64,000 nucleotides of DNA from Nostoc sp. HK-01 (GCA_003990705.1 AP018318.1:2111501-2175500), one strand, 5' to 3'. Positions 25,902 to 36,622 are shown, counted from the stretch's first letter. Made by a program: numbers and translations. Notes: generated by a model from the letters alone, not told the origin.

Positions 25902-26900
25902 CTAACGTCTGGAACGTCTACGGAGTCTATCAATCATGACTGCGGCAATAATTACTAGTCCTTTCACGACTAGTTGCCAGAAGTAGGACATATTTAATAG
26001 GGTCAAACCATTGTTGAGAACGGCAATAATTAATGCGCCTAACAGTGTGCCACCAATGGTGCCGATACCGCCCGTGAAGCTGGTGCCACCGAGGATGACG
26101 GCGGCGATCGCATCTAATTCATAACCCTGTCCTAATATCCCTGTGGCACTATACAACCGACTGGCACTCATAATTCCGGCTAAACCTGCCAGCAATCCAC
26201 TCACGCCATAAACAAATAGCAAGACGCGATTGACTTTGATACCTGTTAATCTGGCGGCGCGTTCGTTACCACCTACTGCATATATCTGCACACCTAAAAC
26301 AGTTTGGCGCAGGACAAACCAACTCACAGCTACAGTTAACAGGGCAATGATGACTAGCCAGGGAATGGGGCCAACGTAGCTATTACCTATCCAAGCAAAG
26401 TTGATGTTACGGTTAATAACTGTTGTACCATTGGCAACTAAAAAGGCCGCACCCCTTAAGGCGGTTAATGAACCCAAGGTGACAATAAACGGCGGTACAT
26501 CCAAAAAGGTGATTAAGGCACCGTTGAGTAAACCTAAAAGCAAACCTGTCAGTAAAGCAGCTGGGACAGCCAACCAACCTAAAGCCGGCAGCAAAGAGAC
26601 TAATACCGCAACTACAGCAGATACAGCCAAGATTGAACCTACGGAAAGGTCAATCCCACCAGTGAGAATCACAAATGTCATCCCGGTTGCCAGGACAATA
26701 TTAATTGATGCCTGACGTAAGATGTTGACGGCGTTACCTGCTGTGAAAAAGTTGGGACTTAGCAGGGAAAATAAGATGCAGATAATTACCAAAATCGGTA
26801 GAATACCCGCAACTTGCAAGAAATTATTGATGGATTTACGCCGACTGGCTGTGGAATTTTGGCTAGGTCTATTGTTGACAGGTCTTAAGGTTTGACTCAT
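25902..26900 (-). CDS. frtC: Sugar ABC transporter permease (FrtC-like)
   Basis: A 332-residue membrane protein of the ribose/xylose/fructose permease family (RbsC-like), with about eight to ten helices and the family segments [18 protein letters not shown] and [27 protein letters not shown]. Its ATG overlaps the TGA of the ATPase gene by 4 bp (26897-26900), a classic coupled operon junction. It forms the channel of the importer whose ATPase and binding protein are encoded upstream. The frt name rests on the whole gene set matching the Anabaena variabilis frtRABC arrangement. Confidence 0.9.
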   Translation of the reverse strand: MSQTLRPVNNRPSQNSTASRRKSINNFLQVAGILPILVIICILFSLLSPNFFTAGNAVNILRQASINIVLATGMTFVILTGGIDLSVGSILAVSAVVAVLVSLLPALGWLAVPAALLTGLLLGLLNGALITFLDVPPFIVTLGSLTALRGAAFLVANGTTVINRNINFAWIGNSYVGPIPWLVIIALLTVAVSWFVLRQTVLGVQIYAVGGNERAARLTGIKVNRVLLFVYGVSGLLAGLAGIMSASRLYSATGILGQGYELDAIAAVILGGTSFTGGIGTIGGTLLGALIIAVLNNGLTLLNMSYFWQLVVKGLVIIAAVMIDRLRRRSRR

Positions 26901-28450
26901 GATGCTGTTACCTCCGATGCTCCAGTTGCATAGTGCATAATGTTTTCTTGGGTGATTTCTCTGTCTGGGGTGTCGTCTAGTTCGCCCACTAATTGCCCTT
27001 CGCGCATGACTAAAACGCGATCGCTCATTCCCACAATTTCGGGCAGTTCGCTGGAAACCATGAGAATTGCGACTCCTTGGGCGGCTAAATCACTGATAAT
27101 CCGGTAAATTTCGCTTTTCGCCCCGATATCTACGCCGCGTGTTGGTTCATCTAGCATCAATACTCTGGGGTTAATGGCTAACCACCGCGCCAGCAGGAGT
27201 TTTTGCTGATTACCACCGGAAAGATCCACGGCGCGAATTTCTAAGTTAGCTAGTCGGATATGGAAGTTTTCGACGGCTTCTGTGGCAATTTTATTGACTG
27301 AAACCCAGTTAACAATGCCACCTTTGGCATCTTGTTTGAGTCGATTCAGTCCAATATTCTTGCGGGAACTCATCTCTAGAAATAAACCTTGGTCTTTGCG
27401 GTCTTCGGGGACGTAGCCAATACCTGCGGCGATCGCATCACTAGGGGAATTAATCTCTAGTTTTTTGCCATTTAAAAATATTTCCCCACTAGCTTTGCGG
27501 TCAGCACCAAAAATCAACCGCGATACTTCTGTCCTTCCTGCACCTACTAACCCAGCTAGTCCTAGAATTTCGCCCGCACGTAGTTGAAAACTAGCTGGTT
27601 GTATCTTGCGCCCATCACTAATATTTCTAACTTCCAGCACCACTGCACCCGGATTCTTTTGTCGTTGATGTTCGTAGAAGTCCTGCATGGAGCGACCGAC
27701 CATCATCTGTACCAATCGCTGGGGCGAAATTTCCTCACGAGTTAGACTGCCAATATATTGACCATCACGTAGTACACTAATTCGGTCAGCCAAGGCATAG
27801 ATTTCTTCCATACGATGACTGATATAAATAATGGCAATGCCATCGTTGCGGAGTTTGCGAATCACTTCAAATAAGCGCTCAGTCTCGCGGTCAGATAAGG
27901 CGGCTGTTGGTTCATCCATGACCAAAATCCGGCTTTTATCTTTCAGCGCTCTGGCAATTTCGACTTGCTGTTGTTCGGCGATCGCCAATGTACCTACTAT
28001 TGTTTGTGGTGTAAAAGTCGCCCCCAAACTGTCTAGCACCTGCTGGGCTTCGAGTTCCATTGTTTTGCGGTCTAAAAACTGACCACGCTGCAACTCGCTC
28101 CCCATAAACATATTTTCGGTAACGGTTAAATTGGGTGCGACGTTCAGTTCTTGATAAATCAGATTAATCCCCGCTTGTCTGGCTGTACCAGGATCGGTAA
28201 TTTTTACTGTTTGACCATTAATGCGAATCTCCCCTTCATCAGCAATGTAAGCACCCGCGAGAATTTTCATTAATGTGCTTTTACCCGCCCCATTTTCACC
28301 CATAAGGGCGTGAACTTCTCCGGGATAAATGGTCAGATTCACACCTTGCAACGCCGCAACACCATGAAATCGTTTAGCAATTCCCTGCATTTCTAATACA
28401 GGAGTGGTAGTTGCCGGTGGAGAAAAATCTGTTTGAATATTTGTTGTCAT
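26897..28450 (-). CDS. frtB: Sugar ABC transporter ATPase, two ABC domains (FrtB-like)
   Basis: A 517-residue protein from ATG 28450 ([12 protein letters not shown]); the frame is open to an ATG at 28537, but that leader overlaps the frtA-like gene and a tandem-repeat stretch. Domain one has Walker [11 protein letters not shown], a signature region ([15 protein letters not shown]) and DEPTAAL. Domain two has the degenerate [25 protein letters not shown] and DEPTRGVD. This one-active, one-degenerate layout is typical of RbsA/MglA-type sugar importers. Acts at the inner face of the membrane with the permease. Confidence 0.93.
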   Translation of the reverse strand: MTTNIQTDFSPPATTTPVLEMQGIAKRFHGVAALQGVNLTIYPGEVHALMGENGAGKSTLMKILAGAYIADEGEIRINGQTVKITDPGTARQAGINLIYQELNVAPNLTVTENMFMGSELQRGQFLDRKTMELEAQQVLDSLGATFTPQTIVGTLAIAEQQQVEIARALKDKSRILVMDEPTAALSDRETERLFEVIRKLRNDGIAIIYISHRMEEIYALADRISVLRDGQYIGSLTREEISPQRLVQMMVGRSMQDFYEHQRQKNPGAVVLEVRNISDGRKIQPASFQLRAGEILGLAGLVGAGRTEVSRLIFGADRKASGEIFLNGKKLEINSPSDAIAAGIGYVPEDRKDQGLFLEMSSRKNIGLNRLKQDAKGGIVNWVSVNKIATEAVENFHIRLANLEIRAVDLSGGNQQKLLLARWLAINPRVLMLDEPTRGVDIGAKSEIYRIISDLAAQGVAILMVSSELPEIVGMSDRVLVMREGQLVGELDDTPDREITQENIMHYATGASEVTAS

Positions 28451-28530
28451 AAATTTCAGTGCTAAGTGTTGAGTGTTGAGTGAAGGATAATAACTATTAC
28501 CTCCTGCCTCCTGCCTTTTGCCTCCAAAAC

Positions 28531-29556
28531 TTACCAACCAGTTGATGTACTGACGTTCTCTTTTGTAATCAACTTGGCGGGAATCAAAATGTCGGGTGAT
28601 TTCGGTTTTTTGCCGTTTAAAATATCGTTTCCTACCCGAACTGCTGTTTGCGTCATACCGCTGGGATTTTGAGTCGCAGTTGCCGCATATAAGCTATCGT
28701 TAGAGGCGATCGCTTCGATTGCTTCTGGCGCACCGTCAACTCCCACAATGAAAAATTCGCTGCGTTTGGCTTGGTTGGCGGCTAAATCAACTCCCACGCC
28801 ACTAGGATCGTTGATGGCAAAAACAGCATCAATTTTGGGAAAAGTTACTAGGATATCGCTCATCACTCTGAGTCCACCATCCCGGCTACCTTCGGCGTTC
28901 TGGTCTTTAGACAGGATTTTGATATTGGGATATTTAGCTAAAACTTTCAAACAGCCATCAACGCGCTGAATGACGGAAGTTACTGGCGGCCCGTTAACTA
29001 TAACTACATTGCCTTTACCTTTGAGGCGATCGGCAATATATTGACAACTAATTTCTCCGGCTTGCAAGTTATTCGTGGTGACGGTAGCGTCTACCTCTGC
29101 GTCTACGCCTGTGTCTACCGCAATGACAATCTTGCCTGCTTTTCTGGCTTGCTCAACTGCTGGTCTGATACCTTTACTGTCAGCCGCATTCAGAATAATA
29201 ATGTCAGTATTCGCCGCCACGAAGTTTTCAATTTGATTAAATTGCTGGTTTAGGTCATATCCGCTAGAAACAACGGTGACTCTGACATCATTACCACCAA
29301 TTTTTTTCGCTTCTTTCTCCGCGCCTTTGGCCATGACAACAAAGAAAGGGTTACTTAAATCGCCTAGCGTCACACCAACAGATCGTAATTTAGTATTGCG
29401 ATCGCCTACGGTGGTCTGAGTATTTATATCAGTAACATTTTTGGCCTCAGTGTTAATGGCTGTGTTGCCATTGGGAGAAATATTACTACAGCTGACCAAA
29501 GTACCACTGACAATACTTAATAAGGTCGCTGCCATCGCCTGTTTTTTCACATTCAT
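28531..29556 (-). CDS. frtA: Sugar-binding lipoprotein of ABC transporter (FrtA-like)
   Basis: A 341-residue periplasmic binding protein of the ribose/fructose class. A signal with lipobox (GTLVSC) near residue 23 marks it as a lipoprotein. Family features are [49 protein letters not shown] and [13 protein letters not shown] 29556 is preferred over ATG 29562 because AAGAGG then stands 6 bases upstream. It delivers sugar to the FrtB-FrtC complex and is the first gene of the minus-strand operon. About 390 bp separate it from the regulator's operators. Confidence 0.9.
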   Translation of the reverse strand: MNVKKQAMAATLLSIVSGTLVSCSNISPNGNTAINTEAKNVTDINTQTTVGDRNTKLRSVGVTLGDLSNPFFVVMAKGAEKEAKKIGGNDVRVTVVSSGYDLNQQFNQIENFVAANTDIIILNAADSKGIRPAVEQARKAGKIVIAVDTGVDAEVDATVTTNNLQAGEISCQYIADRLKGKGNVVIVNGPPVTSVIQRVDGCLKVLAKYPNIKILSKDQNAEGSRDGGLRVMSDILVTFPKIDAVFAINDPSGVGVDLAANQAKRSEFFIVGVDGAPEAIEAIASNDSLYAATATQNPSGMTQTAVRVGNDILNGKKPKSPDILIPAKLITKENVSTSTGW

Positions 29557-29951
29557 CCACATCCTCTTAAAAAAGCTGGTAAAACCGGAAATATGTGTAG
29601 AAATATTAACTAAGCTAAAATCATCTTTTAATTTTGCTTTCTGCCTTTTGTTTTCTGCTTTCTCCTAACGATAGATATTTACTCCGACTTAACTGGAAAA
29701 AGTTGTCATTGTTTTCGATTTTGCTAAAAGTTGAGTCTGTGTGTGAAAAAAGTTTACTCAAGTCGGCAAACATTTTCAGATGAATTTTAGATTGATCCCT
29801 CATATTGTTCTGAAGGCTTTCAGCATTAAGTAACTATTGGTGAAAATCCTGTAATCTCAAGACTTCAAGCATTTGTTCAAATTTCAGCAACAGGTTTTTT
29901 TGGGAGAAAATGTTGTTAAATCTGATTTTCTTAATGTTTAAACTGATGTTA
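29557..29951. other. Intergenic region between frtA and the frtR operators
   Basis: About 395 bases with no gene. It must contain the frtA promoter. Near 29600-29670 there is a pyrimidine-rich short tandem repeat (TTTCTGCC-like units). No second copy of the TGCACA palindrome was found here. Confidence 0.4.
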
Positions 29952-29999
29952 TGCACAGGTGTGCATTCCTGATGTCTTTTATTTTTGCACACCTGTGCA
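29952..29999. promoter_or_regulatory. Two LacI-type operators
   Basis: TGCACAGGTGTGCA (29952-29965) and TGCACACCTGTGCA (29986-29999) are 14-bp palindromes with identical half-sites and centres 34 bp apart. They lie 48 bp before the regulator's start codon, in the divergent region shared with frtABC. LacI-family repressors bind such palindromes and paired sites can be bridged. They are the likely targets of the regulator encoded next door. Confidence 0.82.
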
Positions 30000-30046
30000 T
30001 AAAATTTGTGTTAATTTTATTTAAGTTGCTTAGGGTAGTGCTGAAC

Positions 30047-31102
30047 ATGACTAAACGAAAGATTTCTATTGAAGATATTGCTCGCAAAGCAGGTGTTTCT
30101 CATTCCACGGTTTCACGCGCTTTACGAGACAGTCCGTTGATTAGTTCTAAGGTGCGGGAGGAAATCAAAAGACTGGCGCAGGAAATGAACTATGTACCAA
30201 ATGCGATCGCTCAAAGTTTACAAAATCAGCGAACTTATACCGTTGGGGTAATTGTCACATCCATAGCTGATCCCTTTTTTGGCGAACTAGTAGAGGGAAT
30301 TGAACAAGTTGCGAGACTTGCTGGCTTAAATGTGTTGTTAAATGCTTCACATGGAGATTTTGATCAGGAAATAGCCGCTATTGAGAATTTTCATTACCGC
30401 CGAGTAGACGGAATTTTAGTCGCCGACTCACGCATAGGTAAACACTACACTCAACAGTTAACCCAATTTACTGTGCCAACAGTTCTCATTAATATCGATA
30501 CAGAAGATCAAAGCAAAACATTTCACTCAGTCGCCATAGATGACCGCTTAGGTGGCTGTTTAGCTGTAGAACATCTCCTAGATTTAGGACATATTCGTAT
30601 CGGTTATTTAGGTGTAGGTGATGGTAGCAAAGCAGACCAACAGCGCCTAGAAGGTTATCGAATGGCTTTGAATCAAGCAGGTCTACCACAAAATACTAAC
30701 TGGGTCGCAATTCCCCAGCGGGATGAGCAAGCAATCAGCGATATTGATATCGGTAAAAAAATGCTACCGCAATTAATAGCCGCTGGAATAACTGGCATAT
30801 TTTGCTACAACGATATGGTAGCAGTTGGCGCTCTCTTAGCCTGTAAAGAACTGGGTATTTCAGTACCTGAAAATTTGAGCCTGGTGGGATTTGATAATAT
30901 TGCTCTGGCCAGTTACATTACCCCACCACTCACAACAGTTAGTCAACGTATGGTAGAAATGGGCGAGTCGGCTATGACTATGCTGCTGGATTTATTTGAG
31001 GGGAAAGCTGTAGACAATATTCTTCTCTCTCCGTTTTTAGTTAAAAGGGAGAGTACAGCAACAATTAGTAAAGCAAAAAAATCAGTGATTACATTGAGGT
31101 AA
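30047..31102 (+). CDS. frtR: LacI family regulator (FrtR-like)
   Basis: A 351-residue regulator from ATG 30047; the longer open frame from 29951 runs through the operators and is not credible. The N-terminal helix-turn-helix is ISIEDIARKAGVSHSTVSRALRD, followed by the hinge helix (NAIAQSLQNQRTYTVGVIV) and a periplasmic-binding-like sugar-sensing domain (GVIVTSIADPFFGELVEGIEQ, GFDNIALASYITPPLTTV). It should repress its own gene and frtABC through the two palindromes upstream, with sugar as the inducer, as shown for FrtR of A. variabilis. Confidence 0.92.
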   Translation: MTKRKISIEDIARKAGVSHSTVSRALRDSPLISSKVREEIKRLAQEMNYVPNAIAQSLQNQRTYTVGVIVTSIADPFFGELVEGIEQVARLAGLNVLLNASHGDFDQEIAAIENFHYRRVDGILVADSRIGKHYTQQLTQFTVPTVLINIDTEDQSKTFHSVAIDDRLGGCLAVEHLLDLGHIRIGYLGVGDGSKADQQRLEGYRMALNQAGLPQNTNWVAIPQRDEQAISDIDIGKKMLPQLIAAGITGIFCYNDMVAVGALLACKELGISVPENLSLVGFDNIALASYITPPLTTVSQRMVEMGESAMTMLLDLFEGKAVDNILLSPFLVKRESTATISKAKKSVITLR

Positions 31103-31511
31103 AAACTTAAATTGCTGGTAAAGTTTATAAGTATGTAACAAATAATTAAGCAAAAAAATTACGTATCTACAAAAAAATCACCGGAGCAGTTAGAGATAAA
31201 ACACCGCTCCGGTTAAATAATATAGATAAAATACTCAAAGTTATGAAAGTGGATTTACGCAACAACCTTTCTCGATAAACTTACGGTAGGCTATGATTTC
31301 GTCAATGCTGCTAAGAAAAGTTGTTTAACTCAAACTTTAGTAATTCTGCAATGCTTATGGTCAAGAAAAATAATAGAAGACTCTGGATCAGGGAATATTT
31401 GTAAAAAACTAGAGACTTTACCTTCAGAAGGTTGGGCGGTAGATTGTTCTTTGTCAAAGTTAAACATCCAAAAAATATCCTCCCAATCCAAAATCTGAAA
31501 TCCTAAACTAA
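31103..31511. other. Intergenic region with terminator-like hairpin
   Basis: ACCGGAGC (31180-31187) pairs with GCTCCGGT (31206-31213) about 80 bp after the frtR stop, followed by an A/T-rich tract; it probably ends frtR transcription. Nothing else in the 409 bases looks coding. Confidence 0.6.
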
Positions 31512-31748
31512 TTAGTCATTGTCCCATTGTTCACGACCAATCAGGTCGCCAATGCGATCGCGCAGTAGAAAATCGCATTTTTCTAACTCACATTCAACGC
31601 ATACCCACTCTCTTGCTGGGATGTATTGGCAGAGTGTATATATTGGCTGTTGTCGGCTAACCATCCCCTTCTGCACCAGTCGGCGTGCTTCGTCTTGGAT
31701 TACATCTAGAGAGTAGTAATTGATAGAAGGCACCGTATTCACACTCAT
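31512..31748 (-). CDS. DUF4327 family protein
   Basis: A 78-residue protein matching the conserved cyanobacterial DUF4327 pattern: YYSLDVIQDEARRLVQKGMV, RQQPIYTLCQYIPAREW, VCVECELEKCDFLLRDRIGD. The two-Cys VCVEC motif is part of the family. Function unknown. Single gene with its promoter in the long gap to the right. Confidence 0.92.
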   Translation of the reverse strand: MSVNTVPSINYYSLDVIQDEARRLVQKGMVSRQQPIYTLCQYIPAREWVCVECELEKCDFLLRDRIGDLIGREQWDND

Positions 31749-32562
31749 GATTTTTACTCACACATTTATACGTACATAGTATTCCCACTTATGATGGGAA
31801 ACAAACATGACAGAGATTAGACTTGCAACTAGGGTTTTGTATTTTGCTATACGGAACTAATTCCATTTTGACGCTACACACCCTCAAATTATCTAAAGAA
31901 ATGTTGAGAAAGTCAACATTTTCTGACATTAGCTTGAGAGAATGTCAATACAAAGATCCTATAGTAGTAGAATTTACTTCTTAATGAAGGTTGTGTTATC
32001 TACCTTAAAGAAGTTCTCAACCTTTACAGGAACTGCCTTCAAGCATAATTGGGCAGACCATCATAGTTCATACTGTAAATTTAGTTATGTAATAAATAGT
32101 GTGTCAGCCATGTTTAAAGCTGCTGAAATACGTCCATAACTAAACACGCGAAAGGTTTTTCGGGAAGAATAGAAGTATAAACTATTGCAAAATATAAGCG
32201 CTAAAGTACACCACAAAAACTTGCACAGCAGCAGATATTAATCATTTCTTAAAAAATAATCGAAGTTCTGCTGGTTATTTGCGGCACTGCGGGTACTTTC
32301 ATTGGGATTTTGGATTTGAGATTAACTCCACAGATAAATCTCAAGGCTTGTATCCTTTGAGAACTATTAGTTATAACCTATTGAGATTTGTAACAAATTC
32401 AGAATTCACTCAGGTAGTTAGCCTGTGTTGAACTTGAAGATGTGTATTTACCTCCGTTAACCTTTAGTTATATTCAAACAGACCTACTCTCATCACGTCT
32501 GTAAACTTCTTGGCGAATATCCAGAGATCAATTGTTCTAAAGTTACTTTTAAATCAGCTTGA
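31749..32562. other. 814-bp intergenic region with two small hairpins
   Basis: No credible gene. AATGTTGA (31900-31907) pairs with TCAACATT (31913-31920), and directly after it TGACATT pairs with AATGTCA (31923-31929 with about 31940-31946). A further inverted repeat (TTGAGATT/AATCTCAA) lies near 32318-32345. The twin hairpins might belong to a small RNA or to the DUF4327 upstream region. Nothing else stands out. Confidence 0.4.
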
Positions 32563-32949
32563 TTAAGGCATAAATCGATCTAAAGCCGCCTTTAATTGTT
32601 CAATTTCCACATCTATATTGCCTTCCTTGGCGGCTCTGGCGATACACTCCGTTAAGTGTTCATCTAGCACGATTCTGGCAACTCGGTCTAATGCGCCCCG
32701 AACTGCGGCAATCTGCAATAATACATCAGGGCAGGGAGTACCTTGCTGCACCATTGTTTTAATACCGCGAACATGGCCTTCTATCCGTGACAGCCGATTC
32801 ACAATTTTGCGTAAAGACTCTTCACTATGGACATGAGTATGACCAGATTTTCCATGACCATGAATATGATCTGCATCGTGGGTGTGGAAGTTTTCGGTTG
32901 ATGGGGAGATAGGCAAGGACTCTGGTGTTAATTGGTTTGATCCATTCAT
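32563..32949 (-). CDS. CsoR/RcnR-family metal-sensing repressor, InrS-like
   Basis: A 128-residue protein with the DUF156 helical-bundle pattern (LRKIVNRLSRIEGHVRGIKTMV). Metal ligands expected for the family are present: C73 (GTPCPDVL), H98 and C102 (DEHLTECIARAA), plus a His-rich N-terminus (HTHDADHIHGHGKSGHTHVH) that can supply the fourth ligand. The sequence around these residues is very like InrS, the nickel sensor of Synechocystis, which represses a nickel-export gene. No exporter gene is adjacent, so its target must lie elsewhere. The metal is inferred, not proven. Confidence 0.88.
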   Translation of the reverse strand: MNGSNQLTPESLPISPSTENFHTHDADHIHGHGKSGHTHVHSEESLRKIVNRLSRIEGHVRGIKTMVQQGTPCPDVLLQIAAVRGALDRVARIVLDEHLTECIARAAKEGNIDVEIEQLKAALDRFMP

Positions 32950-33039
32950 GGTATTAAAACACTGGCAGTACTAAGATCCTAGCCCAGAATAAACGCATCT
33001 AAGATTTTGACCAAGGATGAGCCGCACTGAAATTCTCAG

Positions 33040-34437
33040 TCATCTGAGGAGGTTCTTATATATTTTTCCGTCCTTCATAATCACGATGAAGTTCTTGCCT
33101 GGATTCTCAATCAGCTTGATGTTTTTTAGAGGATTACCATCCATCAATAGCAGGTCAGCCAGTGCGCCTTCTTCGACTACGCCCAGTTTGCCTGGGTAGG
33201 GATTGCGTGGGCCAGACAGTGCAAGCAGTTCGGCATTTGTGCTTGTTGCCATCTTTAAAACTTCAGATGGTGTGTACCAGCGAACCATTTTCGTAAGTTG
33301 CGCCCCTTGCCGGGTAGCTAGTTTAGCATCGAATAATAAATCAGTACCCCAAGCTGTTTTGAGGTTGTATTTCTTCGCCAGGGTGTATGCAGTATCTGTC
33401 CCTCTGGCCACTTCTAGTTGTTTGGCGTAGTTAGCCGACCCTTGTGGAAACGGAATTGCATCTTTGTCATTGAGGAATGGCTGTATACTCAGCCAGATGC
33501 CTTTTTCAGCCATGAGTTTCGCCGTCCCCTCATCCATCAACTGTCCGTGTTCAATGCACTTGACACCAGCCCGAATCGCCTTTTGAATTGCGCGAGGTGT
33601 ATAGGCATGGACTGTTACATAAGTGTTCCAGTCTTCAGCAGCCTCGACTGCGGCACGTAACTCAGCTTCCGTGTACTGGCTGACATCCAGCGGGTCATGA
33701 TTTGAGATGATACCGCCACCAGCCGCCAGCTTAATCTGGGTAGCACCTTGCATAAGTTGTTCACGAGTTCTGCGGAGTACTTCATCCACACCATCTGCGA
33801 TCGCACTCACACTGCTACCTAGAACTTCTGGGCGGTTGAAGTTTGTATAAGGTTCCCAAATAAAATCTTTTGGTGTGCGGTAATCACCATGTCCGCCAGT
33901 CTGCGAGATCATCGCGCCACTAGGATAAATGCGCGGCCCCACCACATCACCTGTATCAATTGCCTGCTTGAGGTCGAACACTGGCCCTGCCAAATCACGA
34001 ACACTGGTGAATCCGCGTAGCACCATTTGTTCTGCTGCGGTTTGTGCTTTCTGATTCAAGACTTCAGGACTAACTTTTGGCGAGAGTAACTCCTCACTCG
34101 TACTGGCAATCATAAACAGATGGACATGGTTATCAATCAGTCCCGGCATCAGTGTGCGATTATTTCCATCTATTCTGGTCAACTTTATGCCCGATGCTGT
34201 GGCAATTGGAGTTTGAGAAATGGTTTTAATTTTATTACCAACGACCAAAACATTCGATGGCTCAGAAAGCTGATCAGAAGTACCATTGAAAATACGAACG
34301 TTCTCGAACAGGATGTTGTTGGGTTCCTGAGTGCGAACACCAGAGGATGAGTGAATTTGAGCATAGCCTGTTTGTGTAATAAATCCGAGTAGTGCAAGTA
34401 TCAAAGCCCCTAATGCAATTTGGTAGCGAAATTGCAT
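33040..34437 (-). CDS. Secreted metal-dependent amidohydrolase
   Basis: A 465-residue protein from ATG 34437 (MQFRYQIALGALILALLG), chosen because GAGGAG lies about 8 bases upstream; the frame is open 7 codons further. A cleaved signal ends near GYAQ. Metal-site motifs follow in order: DNHVHLF (HxH), QIKLAAGGG (Lys), VHAYTPRA, EHGQLMDEG and WGTDLLFD. This is the imidazolonepropionase-like/prolidase-like amidohydrolase group, which cleaves cyclic or peptide amide bonds. Being exported, it probably acts in the periplasm. Substrate unknown. The gene just upstream is a frameshifted pseudogene. Confidence 0.88.
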   Translation of the reverse strand: MQFRYQIALGALILALLGFITQTGYAQIHSSSGVRTQEPNNILFENVRIFNGTSDQLSEPSNVLVVGNKIKTISQTPIATASGIKLTRIDGNNRTLMPGLIDNHVHLFMIASTSEELLSPKVSPEVLNQKAQTAAEQMVLRGFTSVRDLAGPVFDLKQAIDTGDVVGPRIYPSGAMISQTGGHGDYRTPKDFIWEPYTNFNRPEVLGSSVSAIADGVDEVLRRTREQLMQGATQIKLAAGGGIISNHDPLDVSQYTEAELRAAVEAAEDWNTYVTVHAYTPRAIQKAIRAGVKCIEHGQLMDEGTAKLMAEKGIWLSIQPFLNDKDAIPFPQGSANYAKQLEVARGTDTAYTLAKKYNLKTAWGTDLLFDAKLATRQGAQLTKMVRWYTPSEVLKMATSTNAELLALSGPRNPYPGKLGVVEEGALADLLLMDGNPLKNIKLIENPGKNFIVIMKDGKIYKNLLR

Positions 34438-34549
34438 ATGATATCTCCTCATTGGCAATTCTAAATGTGGAAAATTAAAAACGACTTCCGGGGCTTTGCA
34501 ATACTCACAACAATGGTTTGCTGATTGTGCGATTAGTTATAGTAGGGAT

Positions 34550-34911
34550 TCATGAATTCCCTTGCTGTATCAAGGCTGAGGTTCGGGCTGTTGCTGCTCT
34601 CAGTTCTGCTTCAACTAACCTATCTAATTCTGCTTGTTGTTCTGGCGGCAATTGCTGCTGTTGATCTCGTGCTAACCGGCATAGATTCATTAACTCTGAT
34701 AGGCGTTCTTGTTGCTCGGCACTGAAAAACGAGTCAGAACGAAAGCTTTGAATAATCAGTAGTGCGCTAAATTCAATTTCATCTAACTGGGCAGTTAAGG
34801 CATCAAGAGCTTGTCCCGCAGTTTTGCAACAGAATGTTTATCTCCAGCGATCGCACGATAGGATTTCTCACCCTTAGCATCAGAAATTGGCAAAATTGCT
34901 ACTGTCTTCAT
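34550..34911 (-). pseudogene. Frameshifted hypothetical gene
   Basis: ATG at 34911 starts MKTVAILPISDAKGEKSYRAIAGD and reaches a stop 38 codons later. Shifting frame near 34825-34832 gives KTAGQALDALTAQLDEIEFS, then LLIIQSFRSDSFFSAEQQER and a Gln/Glu-rich tail to TGA 34550-34552. The total of 362 bases is one short of 121 codons, so loss of a single base (a G before GCAAAAC would restore it) explains the break. The protein resembles short cyanobacterial hypotheticals of about 120 residues. Sequencing error is possible. Confidence 0.65.
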
Positions 34912-35039
34912 GCTTCTAGCTAAAAATCACCTGCCTTAAATTATAGCTCTATTCACTCAAGGTCAGGTTGCAGAACAGTTACCCTAGAAGAATTTCGTAA
35001 AATATTGAGCGATCGCAGCAATGCTTATTTGTAAGCAGC

Positions 35040-35110
35040 AAGGTGTACTTATTAAAAACCCTTACACCTCCACACCCAGTCTCCACAGACAATCTTTGTG
35101 CGTAAGTCTT
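35040..35110 (+). repeat. Dispersed hairpin-plus-tail repeat, copy 2
   Basis: AGGTGTA (35041-35047) pairs with TACACCT about 16 bases on, and the tail AGTCTCCACAGACAATCTTT then GTGCGTA resembles the tail at 14546-14635. It lies in the 428-bp gap (34912-35339) before the HtrA gene, in which I see no coding sequence. Confidence 0.5.
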
Positions 35111-35339
35111 GGTGATACCCGAACCTTTACAGGGTAAATGTCCGTAATAGCTATCAGGGGAAATTTTCAATTAATTTAAATTACAGGTAGTACACACGAT
35201 GCTTTAGTTCCAGTATTGAGTATCTAAAGCAGTAGACAAAAGTTAGTACGCAGGAATTTCATCCTACCTGTAAAAATAACTTTAGATAGATTTGTCACGA
35301 CTAAGCAAAAATTCGGCTTCTAAAATTTAGGTTGTGATT

Positions 35340-36563
35340 ATGCGATTGTCCAAAATAACCCGTTCTCTACGTAGACTTAGTACCCATATTTTCGCCATAT
35401 TTTTGGGAGTCTTGCTCACGGTTAGCACTCTGCGGGTGTTACCTTCCCAAGCGGAACCTGCACCCAGTTCAGCAAAAGTTGGTGATGCACCAGAATTAAT
35501 TGCTCAACGCCAATCACCAGCTACGGCTGCTATTGGTAATAGTAGTTTTGTCACAGCAGCAGTGAATCGTGTTGGGACAGCTGTAGTGAGAATTGACACA
35601 GAACGCACAATTACTCGCCGTCGGGTCGACCCTTTTATGGAAGACCCATTTTTCCGGCAGTTTTTTGGTGATGGCTATTCTCAACAATTACCGCCAGAAC
35701 AGTTACGCGGTCTCGGTTCTGGGTTCATTATTGATAAAAGTGGTTTGGTTTTGACCAATGCCCACGTTGTTGATAAAGCAGATAAAGTGACAGTTCGTCT
35801 CAAGGATGGTCGTACTTTTGAAGGCAAAGTTCAAGGTATTGACGAAGTGACAGATTTAGCGGTGGTGAAAATTAACGCTGGTAAAGATTTGCCCGTTGCA
35901 CCATTGGGTTCTTCTAATGCTGTACAAGTAGGAGATTGGGCGATCGCAGTTGGTAATCCTTTAGGCTTTGATAATACAGTTACTTTAGGTATTGTCAGCA
36001 CCCTCAAGCGTTCTAGCGCCCAAGTAGGAATTTCTGACAAACGCCTAGACTTTATTCAAACCGACGCAGCAATTAACCCCGGTAACTCTGGCGGGCCATT
36101 ATTGAATGACCGTGGTGAAGTAATTGGCATTAACACCGCAATTCGGGCTGATGCGATGGGTATTGGCTTTGCTATTCCCATTGATAAAGCTAAAGCGATC
36201 GCCACACAACTGGAACGGGATGGTAAAGTTGCTCACCCTTATTTAGGTGTGCAGATGGTCACATTAACACCCGAATTAGCTAAACAAAATAACAGCGATC
36301 CCAACTCTACATTTGAAATCCCAGAAGTGAACGGGGTTTTAGTCATGCGAGTTATTCAAAATTCCCCAGCTGCTAAAGCAGGTATTCGCCGTGGTGATGT
36401 CATCCTGCAAATAGATGGACAAGCCATTACTAATGCAGAACAGTTGCAGAACTTTGTGGAAAACACCAACCTTGGTCAATCCTTACAGGTAAAAGTCCAA
36501 CGAGGTAGTCAGACACAACAGCTATCAGTCCGCACTGCTGAGTTACAAAACGCTAGTTCGTAA
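35340..36563 (+). CDS. HtrA/Deg family serine protease with PDZ domain
   Basis: A 407-residue protein from ATG 35340 with an N-terminal signal or membrane segment (residues 17-37, ending LPSQA). The trypsin-like domain carries the triad H142 ([10 protein letters not shown]), D172 (TDLAVVKI) and S250 ([10 protein letters not shown]). One C-terminal PDZ domain (about 295-400) contains [22 protein letters not shown]. Equivalent to the HhoA/HhoB/HtrA proteases of cyanobacteria, which degrade or refold damaged proteins in the periplasm or thylakoid lumen. A strong terminator follows. Confidence 0.95.
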   Translation: MRLSKITRSLRRLSTHIFAIFLGVLLTVSTLRVLPSQAEPAPSSAKVGDAPELIAQRQSPATAAIGNSSFVTAAVNRVGTAVVRIDTERTITRRRVDPFMEDPFFRQFFGDGYSQQLPPEQLRGLGSGFIIDKSGLVLTNAHVVDKADKVTVRLKDGRTFEGKVQGIDEVTDLAVVKINAGKDLPVAPLGSSNAVQVGDWAIAVGNPLGFDNTVTLGIVSTLKRSSAQVGISDKRLDFIQTDAAINPGNSGGPLLNDRGEVIGINTAIRADAMGIGFAIPIDKAKAIATQLERDGKVAHPYLGVQMVTLTPELAKQNNSDPNSTFEIPEVNGVLVMRVIQNSPAAKAGIRRGDVILQIDGQAITNAEQLQNFVENTNLGQSLQVKVQRGSQTQQLSVRTAELQNASS

Positions 36564-36586
36564 GTGCTAATTTCTGATGTTTGAAA

Positions 36587-36622
36587 ATGGGGGTAAGCCT
36601 TAGCATATCCCCATTTTTTTTT
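36587..36622 (+). terminator. Rho-independent terminator of the HtrA gene
   Basis: AATGGGG (36587-36593) pairs with CCCCATT (36609-36615) and is followed by nine T residues. Confidence 0.9.

Noticed and set aside
29951-30046. N-terminal extension of the LacI-type regulator
   Set aside because: It would translate through the operators and gives hydrophobic sequence unlike any LacI family start.
31942-32139. 65-codon plus-strand open frame in the long gap
   Set aside because: No ribosome site, composition not protein-like, overlaps the edge of the hairpins.
34979-35170. 63-codon minus-strand open frame
   Set aside because: Runs across the dispersed hairpin repeat and lacks a ribosome site.
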